DNA of 62,420 bases, from NCBI GenBank assembly GCA_949298505.1, contig CASFWW010000068.1, positions 1-62,420 on the forward strand, written 5' to 3'. Below the pieces are notes generated by a model. That model saw only the letters and a program-made list of their open reading frames with translations, was not told the origin of the DNA and searched no databases. A program made the position numbers and the translations under genes. The stretch comes from Ornithoclostridium sp949298505. GTDB lineage: Bacteria; Bacillota; Clostridia; Christensenellales; UBA3700. Position 1 is the stretch's first letter; each line of letters begins with the position of its first letter. This document shows, piece by piece, positions 45,241 to 53,801 of this stretch.

Positions 45241-45494
45241 TCTCAATGATAACATTATTAATTCCCTTTCGGTAAAAACCAAGTTTTTTGCAGAAAGTAC
45301 ATTGCAAAAAGTCGAGTCAGGGCGAGACTTTTTGTCTGAGGGGGTATAGTAGGGGGAAACAAAATTTCTGCGTGTATGAAAAAGGGCTGTCTTTGCGAAC
45401 AGCCATTTGATTAAGCGACGTGATTTTGGTGCCATTTACTTTACACTCTGTAAACCGCTTAGAAGGGTTTCAGATTTTGTACGAAAGAGAGTGA
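45241..45494. other. Gap between iterons and the dnaN terminator
   Basis: It contains a hairpin AAAAAGTC...GACTTTTT (45306-45333), a hairpin GGCTGT...ACAGCC (45385-45404) and the small palindrome TTTACA-CTC-TGTAAA (45441-45455). A minus-strand frame of 96 codons runs through it into the iterons and is not believable as a gene. Confidence 0.5.
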
Positions 45495-45533
45495 AAAAGC
45501 GACCCAGTTTACTAAACGTAAACGGTCGCTTTT
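45495..45533 (-). terminator. Terminator of dnaN
   Basis: AAAAGCGACC pairs with GGTCGCTTTT, enclosing a second stem GTTTAC/GTAAAC. On the minus strand it ends in five T. It is 43 bases past the dnaN stop. Confidence 0.8.
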
Positions 45534-45575
45534 GAATCTCGATGAGAGTGCAGAAGATGCGCCCTTATACGCGGT

Positions 45576-46691
45576 TTATCTTGAATATCCGCCGCGAAGA
45601 GGAAGTATCATATACAAATACCCGTCTCCTTCGACAGGAGTTATCGTGCTGGGCGAAGTGGGATTTGTAAGGCTGAGTTTGATGAACTGATCGTCTATGA
45701 CCTTCATGCAATCGAGAAGATATTTGGAGTTGAAGAGAATGGTCATATCCTTACCGGTCGAGAACACGGAGATCACTTCTTTGACGTCGCCGAGTTCGCT
45801 GTTGGAAGAAATTGTCATTTTTCCGCCTTCTTTGATCTCTATCTTTATCATGTTCGACTTTTCGAAACGGCTCATGACGTAAGATCTTTCAAGGCTGTTT
45901 TCAAGCATAGCCTTGTCAATGGTGATCACGGTCTCGAAGCTTGCCGGGATGCTTGACTCGTAGCGGGTGAAAACGCCTGTCATAAGATTGCTTATGATCT
46001 TAGTATGTTTCATATCCACCATTATCTTTTTAGGGCAGAAGTTCAGGCTCACCACTTCTTCGTCCTCTTCAAGAAGTTTATAGATCTCGCTGAGGTTTTT
46101 AGCGGGGATGATAGCCGTCGTATCCGGATATTCCATCACAAGGTCCTTTACGGTGACAGCAAGACGGAAGCCGTCCAGAGCCACGCATTTGATCTTGTTT
46201 CCTTTTATCTCAAGGAAACAACCTTTAAGCACGGGTCTTACGTCGTCCGTAGCCGCGCAGAAGATGGTTTTTCCTATCATGTCCTTGACGTCTTTCTGAA
46301 GCATATCGACGCTGATTTCGTAATCGAACTGCTGAATGGGCGGGTAGTCCTTGAGTTTCATTGCCTTGAGGGTGGTTTCGCTATCCATATACTTGATGAC
46401 GAAATTCTGCTCGTCCATATAAGAGAGTTCAACGTCCTCGTCTGAAGGGAGACGTCTGACCAGTTCTCCGAAAAGTTTGCCGGGGACAAGGGCTTCGCCT
46501 TCCATTTTTACGTCTGCGACAATTGTTTTTTGGATCGCAAATTCTGTATCCGTAGCGGTAAGGGTAAGAGAATTTCCTTCCGCGGTAAGTTTTATACCCT
46601 CGAGAATAGGCATGGTTTTCTTGATGGGCAGAGCCTTCATAACTCTGGACAATGCGTCCGACAAAAGATTTCCTTTACAACTTAATTTCAT
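45576..46691 (-). CDS. dnaN: DNA polymerase III sliding clamp (beta subunit)
   Basis: 371 residues, the full three-domain clamp. It opens with MKLSCKGNLLSDALSRVMKAL and ALPIKKTMPILEGIKL, contains the typical ALVPGKLFGELVRRLP block, and ends with the conserved YLYMILPLR(G) tail that forms the partner-binding pocket. It encircles DNA and tethers replicative and repair polymerases. GGAGGAAAT precedes the ATG. It lies downstream of dnaA on the minus strand, separated by a DnaA-box-bearing 214-base gap, and faces the iteron array. Confidence 0.97.
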   Translation of the reverse strand: MKLSCKGNLLSDALSRVMKALPIKKTMPILEGIKLTAEGNSLTLTATDTEFAIQKTIVADVKMEGEALVPGKLFGELVRRLPSDEDVELSYMDEQNFVIKYMDSETTLKAMKLKDYPPIQQFDYEISVDMLQKDVKDMIGKTIFCAATDDVRPVLKGCFLEIKGNKIKCVALDGFRLAVTVKDLVMEYPDTTAIIPAKNLSEIYKLLEEDEEVVSLNFCPKKIMVDMKHTKIISNLMTGVFTRYESSIPASFETVITIDKAMLENSLERSYVMSRFEKSNMIKIEIKEGGKMTISSNSELGDVKEVISVFSTGKDMTILFNSKYLLDCMKVIDDQFIKLSLTNPTSPSTITPVEGDGYLYMILPLRGGYSR

Positions 46692-46731
46692 ATTTCCTCC
46701 ACGCCCGTTATGCCTTGGGCTAATTATTACA

Positions 46732-46905
46732 GTATTATATTTTTAAGAAATGGACAATAAAAACTCTAATAAAGGGTGTGGATTAGTGGATAACTCAAAT
46801 TATAACCTTTTAATCCTCACACAGCCGGGTTTTTATATGTCAGCAGACTCTTGAAAAGTATGTGTATAACTCTCTCGGGTTTTCCACATTATCCACAAGA
46901 GGCGT
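46732..46905. promoter_or_regulatory. oriC: DnaA-box cluster between dnaA and dnaN (oriC candidate)
   Basis: TGTGGATTA (46776-46784), AGTGGATAA (46784-46792), TGTGTATAA (46861-46869), TTTTCCACA (46880-46888) and TTATCCACA (46889-46897). The last is a perfect box, the others are one mismatch away or fit the relaxed TTWTNCACA. The first two and last two abut. An AT-rich stretch (46732-46771) lies on the dnaN side and could unwind. Either an origin or the autoregulatory region of dnaN. Confidence 0.65.
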
Positions 46906-48282
46906 TTATTTCTTCTGGATCATCGCTTTTATGTCGTTGACCTGAGCCTGGATCATCGGGTCTGATTTAAGCAGGCTGGTTATCTTGTCGCGCGCATACA
47001 TGACGGTGGTGTGGTCTCTGCCGCCGAAGTATTCTCCTATGCTTGTAAGAGGCAAGCCGAGCATATCGTTTATCAGATAGATAGCGATCTGTCTTGCCGC
47101 CACGATATTCTTGAGCTTCTTTTTGCCCACTATATCCGCGCGCTTGATGTTGAAGTAGGTGCAGGTTGCGTCCACTATATTGTCAATGGAGATCACGTGA
47201 TTGGTGACCCCTATGAAATCTTTCAGGGCTTCTTTCGCAGTCTCTATGTCGCATACGTCCTTTTTCATCAGAGAGCAGTAGAACATGACTTTTGAAAGCG
47301 CTCCTTCAAGTTCTCTGACGTTTGAAGTGATAAGTTCCGCAATGAAGAAGATGACGTCGTTGCTCACTCTGAATTTTTTGTTTTCAGCCTTCTTACGCAG
47401 GATGGCGACCCTGGTTTCGACAGAAGGATTGGTGATGTCGACCGTCAGACCGCACTGAAAGCGCGACTGAAGCCTTTCTTCTATGAATGTGAGTTCTCTC
47501 GGATGACGGTCGCTTGAAAGCACGATCTGTTTTTTGTTCTGATACAGATCGTTGAAAGTGTGGAACAGCGCTTCCTGCGAACTCATCTTATTAGACAAAA
47601 ACTGGATGTCGTCGATCATCAGCACGTCCGCGTTGCGGTATTTTTCACGGAAACTCTTGTTGAGTTTGTTGTCGCTGATTTTAGACTGCTGTCTCGAAGG
47701 GGACAGAGAGTCTATGAATTCGTTGACGAACTGCTCGGAAGTCACGTAAAGTATCTTCTTTTTCTTGTCGACGGAAAGAATGTAGTTTCCTATTGCGTGA
47801 AGAATGTGAGTTTTTCCGAGTCCCACGCCGCCGTATATAAAGAGAGGGTTGTAAAGCGTTCCAGGATTTTCCGCCACGGCTTTTGCGGCGCTGGACGCGA
47901 TATTGTTGCAGTCTCCGACGACGAAATTGTCAAAAGTGTAGGACGGATTGAGCGCGATCTTGTAAGATTCTTCTTCTCTGGGCGTTTCCTGCGGAGATTG
48001 AACGGGAGCTTTTGCAGGCGTATAGCTTGCGGCTTCTTCTTCTGTAACGACGATTATATCGGTCACGTAAGCGCCCGATTTTTCTATCGCTTCTTTTATC
48101 ACCGTGTCTCTGAAACTCTCCACCGTCTTTTTCACCGAAACGAGGGGAGCGACAAGGATGAGTTTGTTGTTTTCCACCGTGAGAGGCACGAGTTTGCCGA
48201 ACCACATTTCGTAGCTGACGGTCGACATTGCCGATTCGATGTAAGAGGAAATATCTTTCCAGATTTTTATGCTTTCGTCCAT
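46906..48282 (-). CDS. dnaA: Chromosomal replication initiator DnaA
   Basis: 458 residues. Domain I (1-75, WKDISSYIESAMS...YEMWFGKL) is followed by a linker to about 115. The AAA+ domain has Walker A GGVGLGKT at 151-158 and Walker B LMIDDIQFLS at 221-230. Domain IV carries the DnaA signature LPLTSIGEYFGGRDHTTV. It opens oriC and acts as a transcription factor. The promoter at 48292-48320 starts the message only about three bases before the ATG and there is no SD, so translation is essentially leaderless. recF lies upstream of it, contrary to the usual dnaA-dnaN-recF order. Confidence 0.97.
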   Translation of the reverse strand: MDESIKIWKDISSYIESAMSTVSYEMWFGKLVPLTVENNKLILVAPLVSVKKTVESFRDTVIKEAIEKSGAYVTDIIVVTEEEAASYTPAKAPVQSPQETPREEESYKIALNPSYTFDNFVVGDCNNIASSAAKAVAENPGTLYNPLFIYGGVGLGKTHILHAIGNYILSVDKKKKILYVTSEQFVNEFIDSLSPSRQQSKISDNKLNKSFREKYRNADVLMIDDIQFLSNKMSSQEALFHTFNDLYQNKKQIVLSSDRHPRELTFIEERLQSRFQCGLTVDITNPSVETRVAILRKKAENKKFRVSNDVIFFIAELITSNVRELEGALSKVMFYCSLMKKDVCDIETAKEALKDFIGVTNHVISIDNIVDATCTYFNIKRADIVGKKKLKNIVAARQIAIYLINDMLGLPLTSIGEYFGGRDHTTVMYARDKITSLLKSDPMIQAQVNDIKAMIQKK

Positions 48283-48291
48283 ATATATAAT

Positions 48292-48320
48292 ATTATAATA
48301 TCATTTAAAAAATTTTTCAA
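48292..48320 (-). promoter_or_regulatory. Promoter of dnaA
   Basis: On the minus strand TTGAAA, 17 bases, TATAAT (48297-48292). With the standard distance, +1 falls at about 48285, three bases before the ATG at 48282. Confidence 0.75.
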
Positions 48321-48348
48321 TAAAAAACGGGTAACAATTAAGGCGCGC

Positions 48349-49437
48349 TCACGCCTTTTTTATGGTGCCTGACGACACTCTGAAAAGGGTATGAGGGACG
48401 TTTTCTCCGAACTCCGTGCAGGTGATAACCGTCTGAAGAGAAGAGGACATCTCAAGCAGTTTTGAACGCCTGTTTTCGTCGAGTTCGCTGAGTACGTCGT
48501 CAAGGAGAAGTACAGGTTTTTCTCCCACTTCTTCTTCAAAAAGCCCGATTTCGGCAAATTTCAGAGAAAGAGCCGCGCTCCTTTGCTGACCCTGGGAACC
48601 GAACTTTCTGACGTCTGTCCCGTCTATCGAAATATCAAGATCGTCGCGGTGACAGCCGAACGTTGTGAAACAGAGTTCTGTGTCCTTTTCAAAAGAAGCT
48701 CTGAGCGATTGTTCGAATTCTTTTTCTATGTTTTCTTCTTCGTCAAAGCCGAGCGCGCAGTCGTAAGAAATTGAAAGTTCTTCTTTGCCGCACGACAGAG
48801 AAGAATGAGACTGACGCGCTAGTTTTTTGAGTTTTTCGACGAACAGATAGCGTTTGCGGACGATATAAGCGCCGTATTTTGCCAGCTGAGCGTCCCAGAC
48901 GAAAAGGGTCTCTTTCAGAGTGTTCGCGCCGAACCCCGATTTCAGAAGTTTGTTTCTCTGGGCGAGAACCGCGTTGTATTTCTGGAGAGAATAAATGTAA
49001 TTTTTGGATTGCTGACAGAGGCTTATGTCTATGAATCTGCGCCTTTCCTGCGGACCTTCCTTTATCATTCTGAGTTCGTCCGGGCTGAAGTATACGACGT
49101 TGAGCATGCCCACGACGTCGCTGAGTTTGGAACAGGGCAGACCGTCGAGAAGGAGTTTCTTCTTGTCCTTGTTGTCGACGACGAGTGTGATCTCGTGATC
49201 GCGGAATTTTTTGGAGACAGTCACGCTGACGAGAGCCTGCTTTTTATCCCAGTTTATCATCTCTTTCGAATGAGCGGTGCGCGGAGATTTTCCGAGTGCG
49301 GAAAAATAAATGCTTTCTGCAAAATTCGTCTTTCCGCTTGCGTTTTCGCCCGCGAAAATGTTCAGACCGGGGTCAAGTTCCACCGTCTGCTGACGATAAT
49401 TCCTGAAATCTTTCAAAGTCACCTTTTTTATGAACAT
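48349..49437 (-). CDS. recF: DNA replication and repair protein RecF
   Basis: 362 residues, an SMC-like ATPase that helps load RecA at gaps. Walker A GENASGKTNFAESI is near 31, the signature FGSQGQQRSAALSLKFAEI near 285 and Walker B PVLLLDDVLSELD near 312. TATAAT at 49449-49444 (minus) is placed so that transcription should start on the A of the ATG; AAAGGTGA is present but too far upstream and overlaps the -10 region. It is 66 bases upstream of dnaA on the same strand. No S4-domain yaaA gene is beside it. Confidence 0.96.
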   Translation of the reverse strand: MFIKKVTLKDFRNYRQQTVELDPGLNIFAGENASGKTNFAESIYFSALGKSPRTAHSKEMINWDKKQALVSVTVSKKFRDHEITLVVDNKDKKKLLLDGLPCSKLSDVVGMLNVVYFSPDELRMIKEGPQERRRFIDISLCQQSKNYIYSLQKYNAVLAQRNKLLKSGFGANTLKETLFVWDAQLAKYGAYIVRKRYLFVEKLKKLARQSHSSLSCGKEELSISYDCALGFDEEENIEKEFEQSLRASFEKDTELCFTTFGCHRDDLDISIDGTDVRKFGSQGQQRSAALSLKFAEIGLFEEEVGEKPVLLLDDVLSELDENRRSKLLEMSSSLQTVITCTEFGENVPHTLFRVSSGTIKKA

Positions 49438-49497
49438 ATATAAATTATATCACCTTTGAAAAAAAACACAAAAGAAAAAACATAATCGCGCAATCTA

Positions 49498-49773
49498 TAC
49501 CAGACCAGAATAATACGAACAAGGTTTAAAGCGGCAAATTTACGTAGCTACTGCGTTAAATGCCTTGATAATATGTTTAATATTACCTGCGGCATTTGCC
49601 TTGTATCAACAAAAATTTGCCGGCTTGAAACTGCGGACACCCTCAGGCGATGATTTTTAGCGAGTGTTTAGCGAGGCGAGCGCAGATAATATTATAATAT
49701 TTTTAAGGGAGAATCGTTAAAAAACACACAAAAGGCGCGCCTCAGGGCTGGTTTGTATTATTCTGGTCTGGTA
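49498..49773 (-). mobile_element. MITE copy 4, inverted and diverged
   Basis: 276 bases with near-perfect terminal inverted repeats: CCAGACCAGAATAATACGAA at the left and the mirror of CCAGACCAGAATAATACAAA at the right, each flanked by TA. Relative to copies 1-3 it is reversed (its left end holds the TTTAAAGCGGCAAATTT end). The centre has diverged except for a GGCGATGATTTTTAG segment. It lies just behind the recF promoter. Confidence 0.85.
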
Positions 49774-49849
49774 CAAATCGCGTTTAAGGTCATACGGCTG
49801 TAATTACAGGATATTAACAACGCAAAACACAGATTATTTAATAAGAGGA

Positions 49850-49925
49850 TTGTCAATTTAAGCGCAACACTTTTACAATTCTTGTTTAGACAAGTCTGCC
49901 GGGGGTTGGAAGTTTAGAACTTTCT
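49850..49925 (-). pseudogene. Scrap of an IS30-family transposase 3' end
   Basis: On the minus strand it aligns with the last 60 bases of the transposase at 3-131: the GGCAGA...ACAAGAATTG...AAAGTGTTGCGCTT order and the trailing TTGACAA are shared. It contains an in-frame stop and substitutions, so it is dead. The following 180 bases, to the promoter at 50107, show nothing. Confidence 0.6.
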
Positions 49926-50106
49926 ATGGTCTGTTATTTATTTTCGCTACGTTTTGCGCAAGAGTGCGTTCATGTTTTCGTTCATCCCATTTTACCATGC
50001 ACGGTAATTGACGCTCCGCGCCGGCTTGCCCATGTTCCCCGTCACACGGTCGGGTAAGCCTGCCTCGCCGCTGTTAGCACCCACTGCTCCGGGTCGCACC
50101 GAGCGC

Positions 50107-50135
50107 TTGACAGATATATTTATATTGTGTATAAT
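50107..50135 (+). promoter_or_regulatory. Consensus sigma-A promoter of the CNNM gene
   Basis: TTGACA (50107-50112), 17 bases, TATAAT (50130-50135): both hexamers are perfect. Start near 50142, leader about 150 bases. Confidence 0.88.
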
Positions 50136-50184
50136 AGCCGTATAAACGCCTATTAAAAAAACGGCGGAAAAAAGGAGAAACAAT

Positions 50185-50283
50185 TTGAGCGGCGAGGACC
50201 CCGGTTCTCACAGTAGAAGCTATAATTTAAGACGACAAAAGCATAATCCGACAAAAATCGGATTGTGCTTTTTTGCGTTATAA
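50185..50283 (+). CDS. Possible 32-residue leader peptide
   Basis: TTG start with AAAAGGAGAAA seven bases upstream. The reading begins MSGEDPGSHSRSYN, includes a RRQK segment and ends LCFFAL before TAA. The second half is encoded by the terminator hairpin, so ribosome progress could decide termination. It may instead be an RNA element that happens to be open. I cannot confirm that it is translated. Confidence 0.4.
   Translation: MSGEDPGSHSRSYNLRRQKHNPTKIGLCFFAL
50237..50274 (+). terminator. Intrinsic terminator in the leader of the CNNM gene
   Basis: AAAAGCATAATCCGA pairs with TCGGATTGTGCTTTT around CAAAAA, followed by further T. It lies between a consensus promoter and the SD (AGAGGAAAT) of the gene, so it is an attenuator or riboswitch expression platform. 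A GCCGT/ACGGC pair at about 50137-50165 may be part of the sensing fold. Confidence 0.8.
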
Positions 50284-50292
50284 AGAGGAAAT

Positions 50293-51630
50293 ATGGTTGG
50301 AGCGATAATATTACAGATAGTACTCATTTTTCTCAACGCGATATTCGCGGCGGCGGAGATTGCGGTCATATCATGCAACGGCAAGAAGCTGGAAAAAATG
50401 GCTGAAGAGGGAGACAAGAGGGCAAGGCGGATAGTCAGCCTGACGGAGCGCCCGGCGAAATTCCTTTCCACGATACAGGTTGCGATTACGCTTGCAGGAC
50501 TTTTGGGAAGCGCGTTCGCGGCGGACTTTTTCGCAGAACCGCTTGCGGGGGCGATAATGAGCCTCGGCGTAAAGGAAAGCGCGCGCGGCGTTATTGAGAC
50601 GGTGTGCGTGATACTCGTCACGATAATACTTGCGTTTTTCAATATTACGTTCGGGGAGCTTATACCCAAGCGGCTTGCGATGAAAAGCTCTGAAAAACTC
50701 GCGCTCGCGCTGTCGGGTACGCTGACAGGGGTATCGGTCGTCTTTGCGCCGCTGGTATGGCTGCTTACCGTTACGGCGAACGGCGTGCTCAAGCTTTTCG
50801 GCGTTAAGGCAGAAGAGGATGATAAAAAGGTCACCGAAGAGGAGATAATCCTGATGGCGGAGGCAGGCAGGGAAACCGGTCAGATAGACGAGCAGGAAAA
50901 CGAGATGATACAAAACGTGTTCGAGTTCAAGGAAAACAGCGCAGGCGACGTCTGCACTCACAGAAAGGACGTGGTAATACTTTTCACTTACGAGGACGAC
51001 GAGAGCTGGAACAGGACAATCATGGAAAACAAGCATATCTATTACCCCGTCTGCGGCAAGGACGCGGACGACGTGGTGGGTATGCTTGACACCAAGATAT
51101 ATTTCAGACTGCCCGACAAGAGCAGAAGCGAGGTCATGGAAAAGGCGGTGCGCCCTGCGTTTTTCGTGCCCGAAAACCTGACCGCGAACAACCTTTTCTA
51201 CAAGATGCAGGAAAGCAAGGAACATATCATGGTCGTCGTGGACGAATACGGCGGCATGAGGGGCATAGTCACGATAAAAGACCTGCTCGAACTGCTCGTC
51301 GGCGAAATGACGGACAAGGACGAAGAAGAGGACTACACGGTGAAAAGCGTAGACGAAAACAGCTGGAAGGTCAAAGGTCTTTTGCCGATAGAAGAAGCGG
51401 AGGATCTTTTCGGGATAAAGCCTGACGAGGACGAGGAATATGAAACCTTTTCGGGCTATGTGCTGGGCAAATTGGAAAAGGTGCCGGCAGACGGCGATAC
51501 GCCTGAGTTGGCGGACGGAGATCTGACGATAAAGGTGCAAAAGGTGGAAAAGAGAAGAATCACTGAAATGACGGTCACGAGAAATGTGCCGGAAAGCGCA
51601 GAGGAAAAAGAGTATGAAAAAGAAGATTGA
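50293..51630 (+). CDS. CNNM/CorC-type membrane protein (DUF21-CBS-CorC_HlyC)
   Basis: 445 residues. The N-terminal DUF21 membrane domain (1-140) has LIFLNAIFAAAEIAVISCNG and FGELIPKRLAMK, both conserved in CNNM transporters. Two CBS domains follow (about 205-330), with HIMVVVDEYGGMRGIVTIKDLLE. The C-terminal CorC_HlyC domain (345-425) ends in the TIKVQKVEKRRITEMTV strand pair. Relatives export or exchange Mg2+ or other divalent metals; the old name haemolysin is misleading. It is preceded by a terminator-bearing leader, consistent with metal-responsive attenuation, though the ligand is unknown. Confidence 0.9.
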   Translation: MVGAIILQIVLIFLNAIFAAAEIAVISCNGKKLEKMAEEGDKRARRIVSLTERPAKFLSTIQVAITLAGLLGSAFAADFFAEPLAGAIMSLGVKESARGVIETVCVILVTIILAFFNITFGELIPKRLAMKSSEKLALALSGTLTGVSVVFAPLVWLLTVTANGVLKLFGVKAEEDDKKVTEEEIILMAEAGRETGQIDEQENEMIQNVFEFKENSAGDVCTHRKDVVILFTYEDDESWNRTIMENKHIYYPVCGKDADDVVGMLDTKIYFRLPDKSRSEVMEKAVRPAFFVPENLTANNLFYKMQESKEHIMVVVDEYGGMRGIVTIKDLLELLVGEMTDKDEEEDYTVKSVDENSWKVKGLLPIEEAEDLFGIKPDEDEEYETFSGYVLGKLEKVPADGDTPELADGDLTIKVQKVEKRRITEMTVTRNVPESAEEKEYEKED

Positions 51631-51886
51631 GCGCAAAATCATAAAAAATTGACGTCAAAAGGCGAAATCAAGCCGTTTAAGACAAATTCAAGCCGCATTC
51701 GGGAAGAAGTACGAGAAAACCCGAAGCGGCGTTTTTACGCCCTCTGACAACCTTTTTTGCAAAAAGGGTTGCCCTTGCAAGAAAAGCTGTGATATAATAC
51801 GATTGTTAAAATATTATAATCTTGCGCGAGCGCACGCGCATTGGCGCACGCACACACGCATGCGCGCAGGGAAAACGGAGGTTAAA

Positions 51887-53791
51887 ATGTCCAAAAACGA
51901 CGGCTACACAGAGAGCAACATACAAGTGCTCGAAGGTCTTGAACCTGTACGCAAAAGACCCGGCATGTATATCGGCTCGACGGACGAAAGAGGTCTTCAC
52001 CATCTCGTATTCGAGGTCGTGGACAACTCTATCGACGAGGCGATGGCAGGTTTTTGCGATACCGTTGAGGTAGAACTGCTCTCCAACGGAGCGGTATCGG
52101 TTACCGACAACGGCAGAGGTATTCCGGTGGGAATTATCGAAAAGGAAGGAAAGTCCGCGGTAGAAGTGGTTCTGACCAAGCTCCACGCGGGCGGTAAATT
52201 CGGAGGAGGAGGTTACAAATTCTCCGGCGGTCTGCACGGCGTCGGCGTTTCGTGCGTGAACGCGCTCAGCGAATGGCTTGAAGTGGAAGTGGCGCAGGAA
52301 GGTTATCTCTACAAGATGAGTTTTTCGCGCGGCAAGGCGCAGAAGCCTCTCGCGCAGATCGGCACGACGAAGAGGAGAGGGACCAAGGTCGTATTTTATC
52401 CGGACGCCGAGATCTTTGAAACGCTGGAGTTCGATTACGGCACGCTCAGGCACCGTCTGCAGGAACTCGCGTATCTGAACAAAGGTCTGAAGATCGTCCT
52501 CAAGGATTCGCGCCCGCTCAAGGAAAACTGCGAGACGTTCCATTACGAGGGAGGCATCGTCGAATACGTTTCCAGCCTGAACTCCAAGGGAGGTATGCCC
52601 GAACAGCCGCTGTACATACACGCGGAGACGGACACCTATCAGGTGGAGATCGCGATGCAGTACAACAACTCTTACCAGGAGACGATATACAGCTACGCGA
52701 ACAACATCAACACGCACGAAGGCGGCACGCACCTTGACGGTTTCAAGGCGGTGCTCACCAAGCTGTTCAACGATTACGGCGAAAAGCTCAAGCTGCTTAA
52801 AAACGAAGAGAAGCTTTCGGGCGAGGACTGCCGCGAAGGCATTGTCGCGATCGTGAGCGTAAAGCTGATTGACCCGCAGTTCGAAGGTCAGACCAAGACG
52901 CGCCTGGGCAACAGCTTTATGAGAAACGTCGTAAACAAGGTTTTCGGCGAGAAATTCGAAACGTATCTTGAAGAAAACCCGAAGGAAGCGAGAGAGCTGA
53001 TCACAAAGGCGGTCAACGCGAAGAAGGCGAGAGACGCGGCGAGAAACGCGCGCGACCTTACCCGCAGAAAGAGCTTCCTCGAGTCTACGACCCTTCCCGG
53101 AAAGCTTGCGGACTGCAGCGAGAGAGACCCCAAGAAGTGCGAGATATACCTCGTCGAGGGCGACAGCGCGGGCGGTACCGCGAAGCAGGGCAGAGACAGG
53201 CGTTTCCAGGCAATACTGCCGCTCAGAGGCAAGATCCTGAACGTTGAAAAGGCGAGCCTGCACCGCATACTCGAAAGCGAGGAGATCAAGAACATGATCA
53301 CGACTTTCGGCTGCGGAATACACGAGGACTGCGACCTCTCCAAGCTCAAGTACGACCGCATCATCTGCATGACGGATGCCGATGTCGACGGAAGCCACAT
53401 CAGGATCCTTCTTTTGACCTTCTTCTACCGCTTCATGAAGCCGCTAGTTGAGGAAGGACACGTATATATCGCTCAGCCGCCGCTTTACAAAGTCACGGTG
53501 AAGAACAGCAAGAGAGAGGAGTATTTCTACAAGGACGAAGACCTTGAAGCTTTCCTTGTCAGCATTGACAGAAAGGGAGAAGTTCAGCGTTACAAAGGTC
53601 TCGGAGAAATGGACCAGGAACAGCTGTGGGAGACGACGATGAACCCTGAAACGCGCACCCTTCTCAGAGTCAACGTCAAGGAAGCGGAAAAGGCGAGCGA
53701 ACTGTTCAGCCTGCTGATGGGCGAAGAACCGGAAAGAAGAAGACAGTTTATCGAGGAGAACGCAAACCTCGTGACAGATCTCGACGTATAA
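51887..53791 (+). CDS. gyrB: DNA gyrase subunit B
   Basis: 634 residues. The GHKL ATPase is shown by HHLVFEVVDNSIDEAMAGF, DNGRGIPVG and SGGLHGVGVSCVNALS. The Toprim domain has YLVEGDSAGGTAKQGRDR and MTDADVDGSHIR, and the C-terminus has RYKGLGEMDQEQLWETTMNP. With GyrA it introduces negative supercoils. I take ATG 51887, with CGGAGGT six bases before it, over an open extension to 51803 that reads through a CGCACGCGCA-rich leader. Ten bases separate it from gyrA. Confidence 0.97.
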   Translation: MSKNDGYTESNIQVLEGLEPVRKRPGMYIGSTDERGLHHLVFEVVDNSIDEAMAGFCDTVEVELLSNGAVSVTDNGRGIPVGIIEKEGKSAVEVVLTKLHAGGKFGGGGYKFSGGLHGVGVSCVNALSEWLEVEVAQEGYLYKMSFSRGKAQKPLAQIGTTKRRGTKVVFYPDAEIFETLEFDYGTLRHRLQELAYLNKGLKIVLKDSRPLKENCETFHYEGGIVEYVSSLNSKGGMPEQPLYIHAETDTYQVEIAMQYNNSYQETIYSYANNINTHEGGTHLDGFKAVLTKLFNDYGEKLKLLKNEEKLSGEDCREGIVAIVSVKLIDPQFEGQTKTRLGNSFMRNVVNKVFGEKFETYLEENPKEARELITKAVNAKKARDAARNARDLTRRKSFLESTTLPGKLADCSERDPKKCEIYLVEGDSAGGTAKQGRDRRFQAILPLRGKILNVEKASLHRILESEEIKNMITTFGCGIHEDCDLSKLKYDRIICMTDADVDGSHIRILLLTFFYRFMKPLVEEGHVYIAQPPLYKVTVKNSKREEYFYKDEDLEAFLVSIDRKGEVQRYKGLGEMDQEQLWETTMNPETRTLLRVNVKEAEKASELFSLLMGEEPERRRQFIEENANLVTDLDV

Positions 53792-53801
53792 GAGGTGAAC
53801 C

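Noticed and set aside
45145..45435. 96-codon minus-strand frame with TALFHTRRNF-like sequence
   Set aside because: It runs through the palindromic iterons and two hairpins; the composition is that of repeated non-coding DNA.
51803..51886. Longer N-terminus of gyrB
   Set aside because: The extension reads a CGCACGCG-rich leader; the internal ATG has a strong SD and gives the normal GyrB start.
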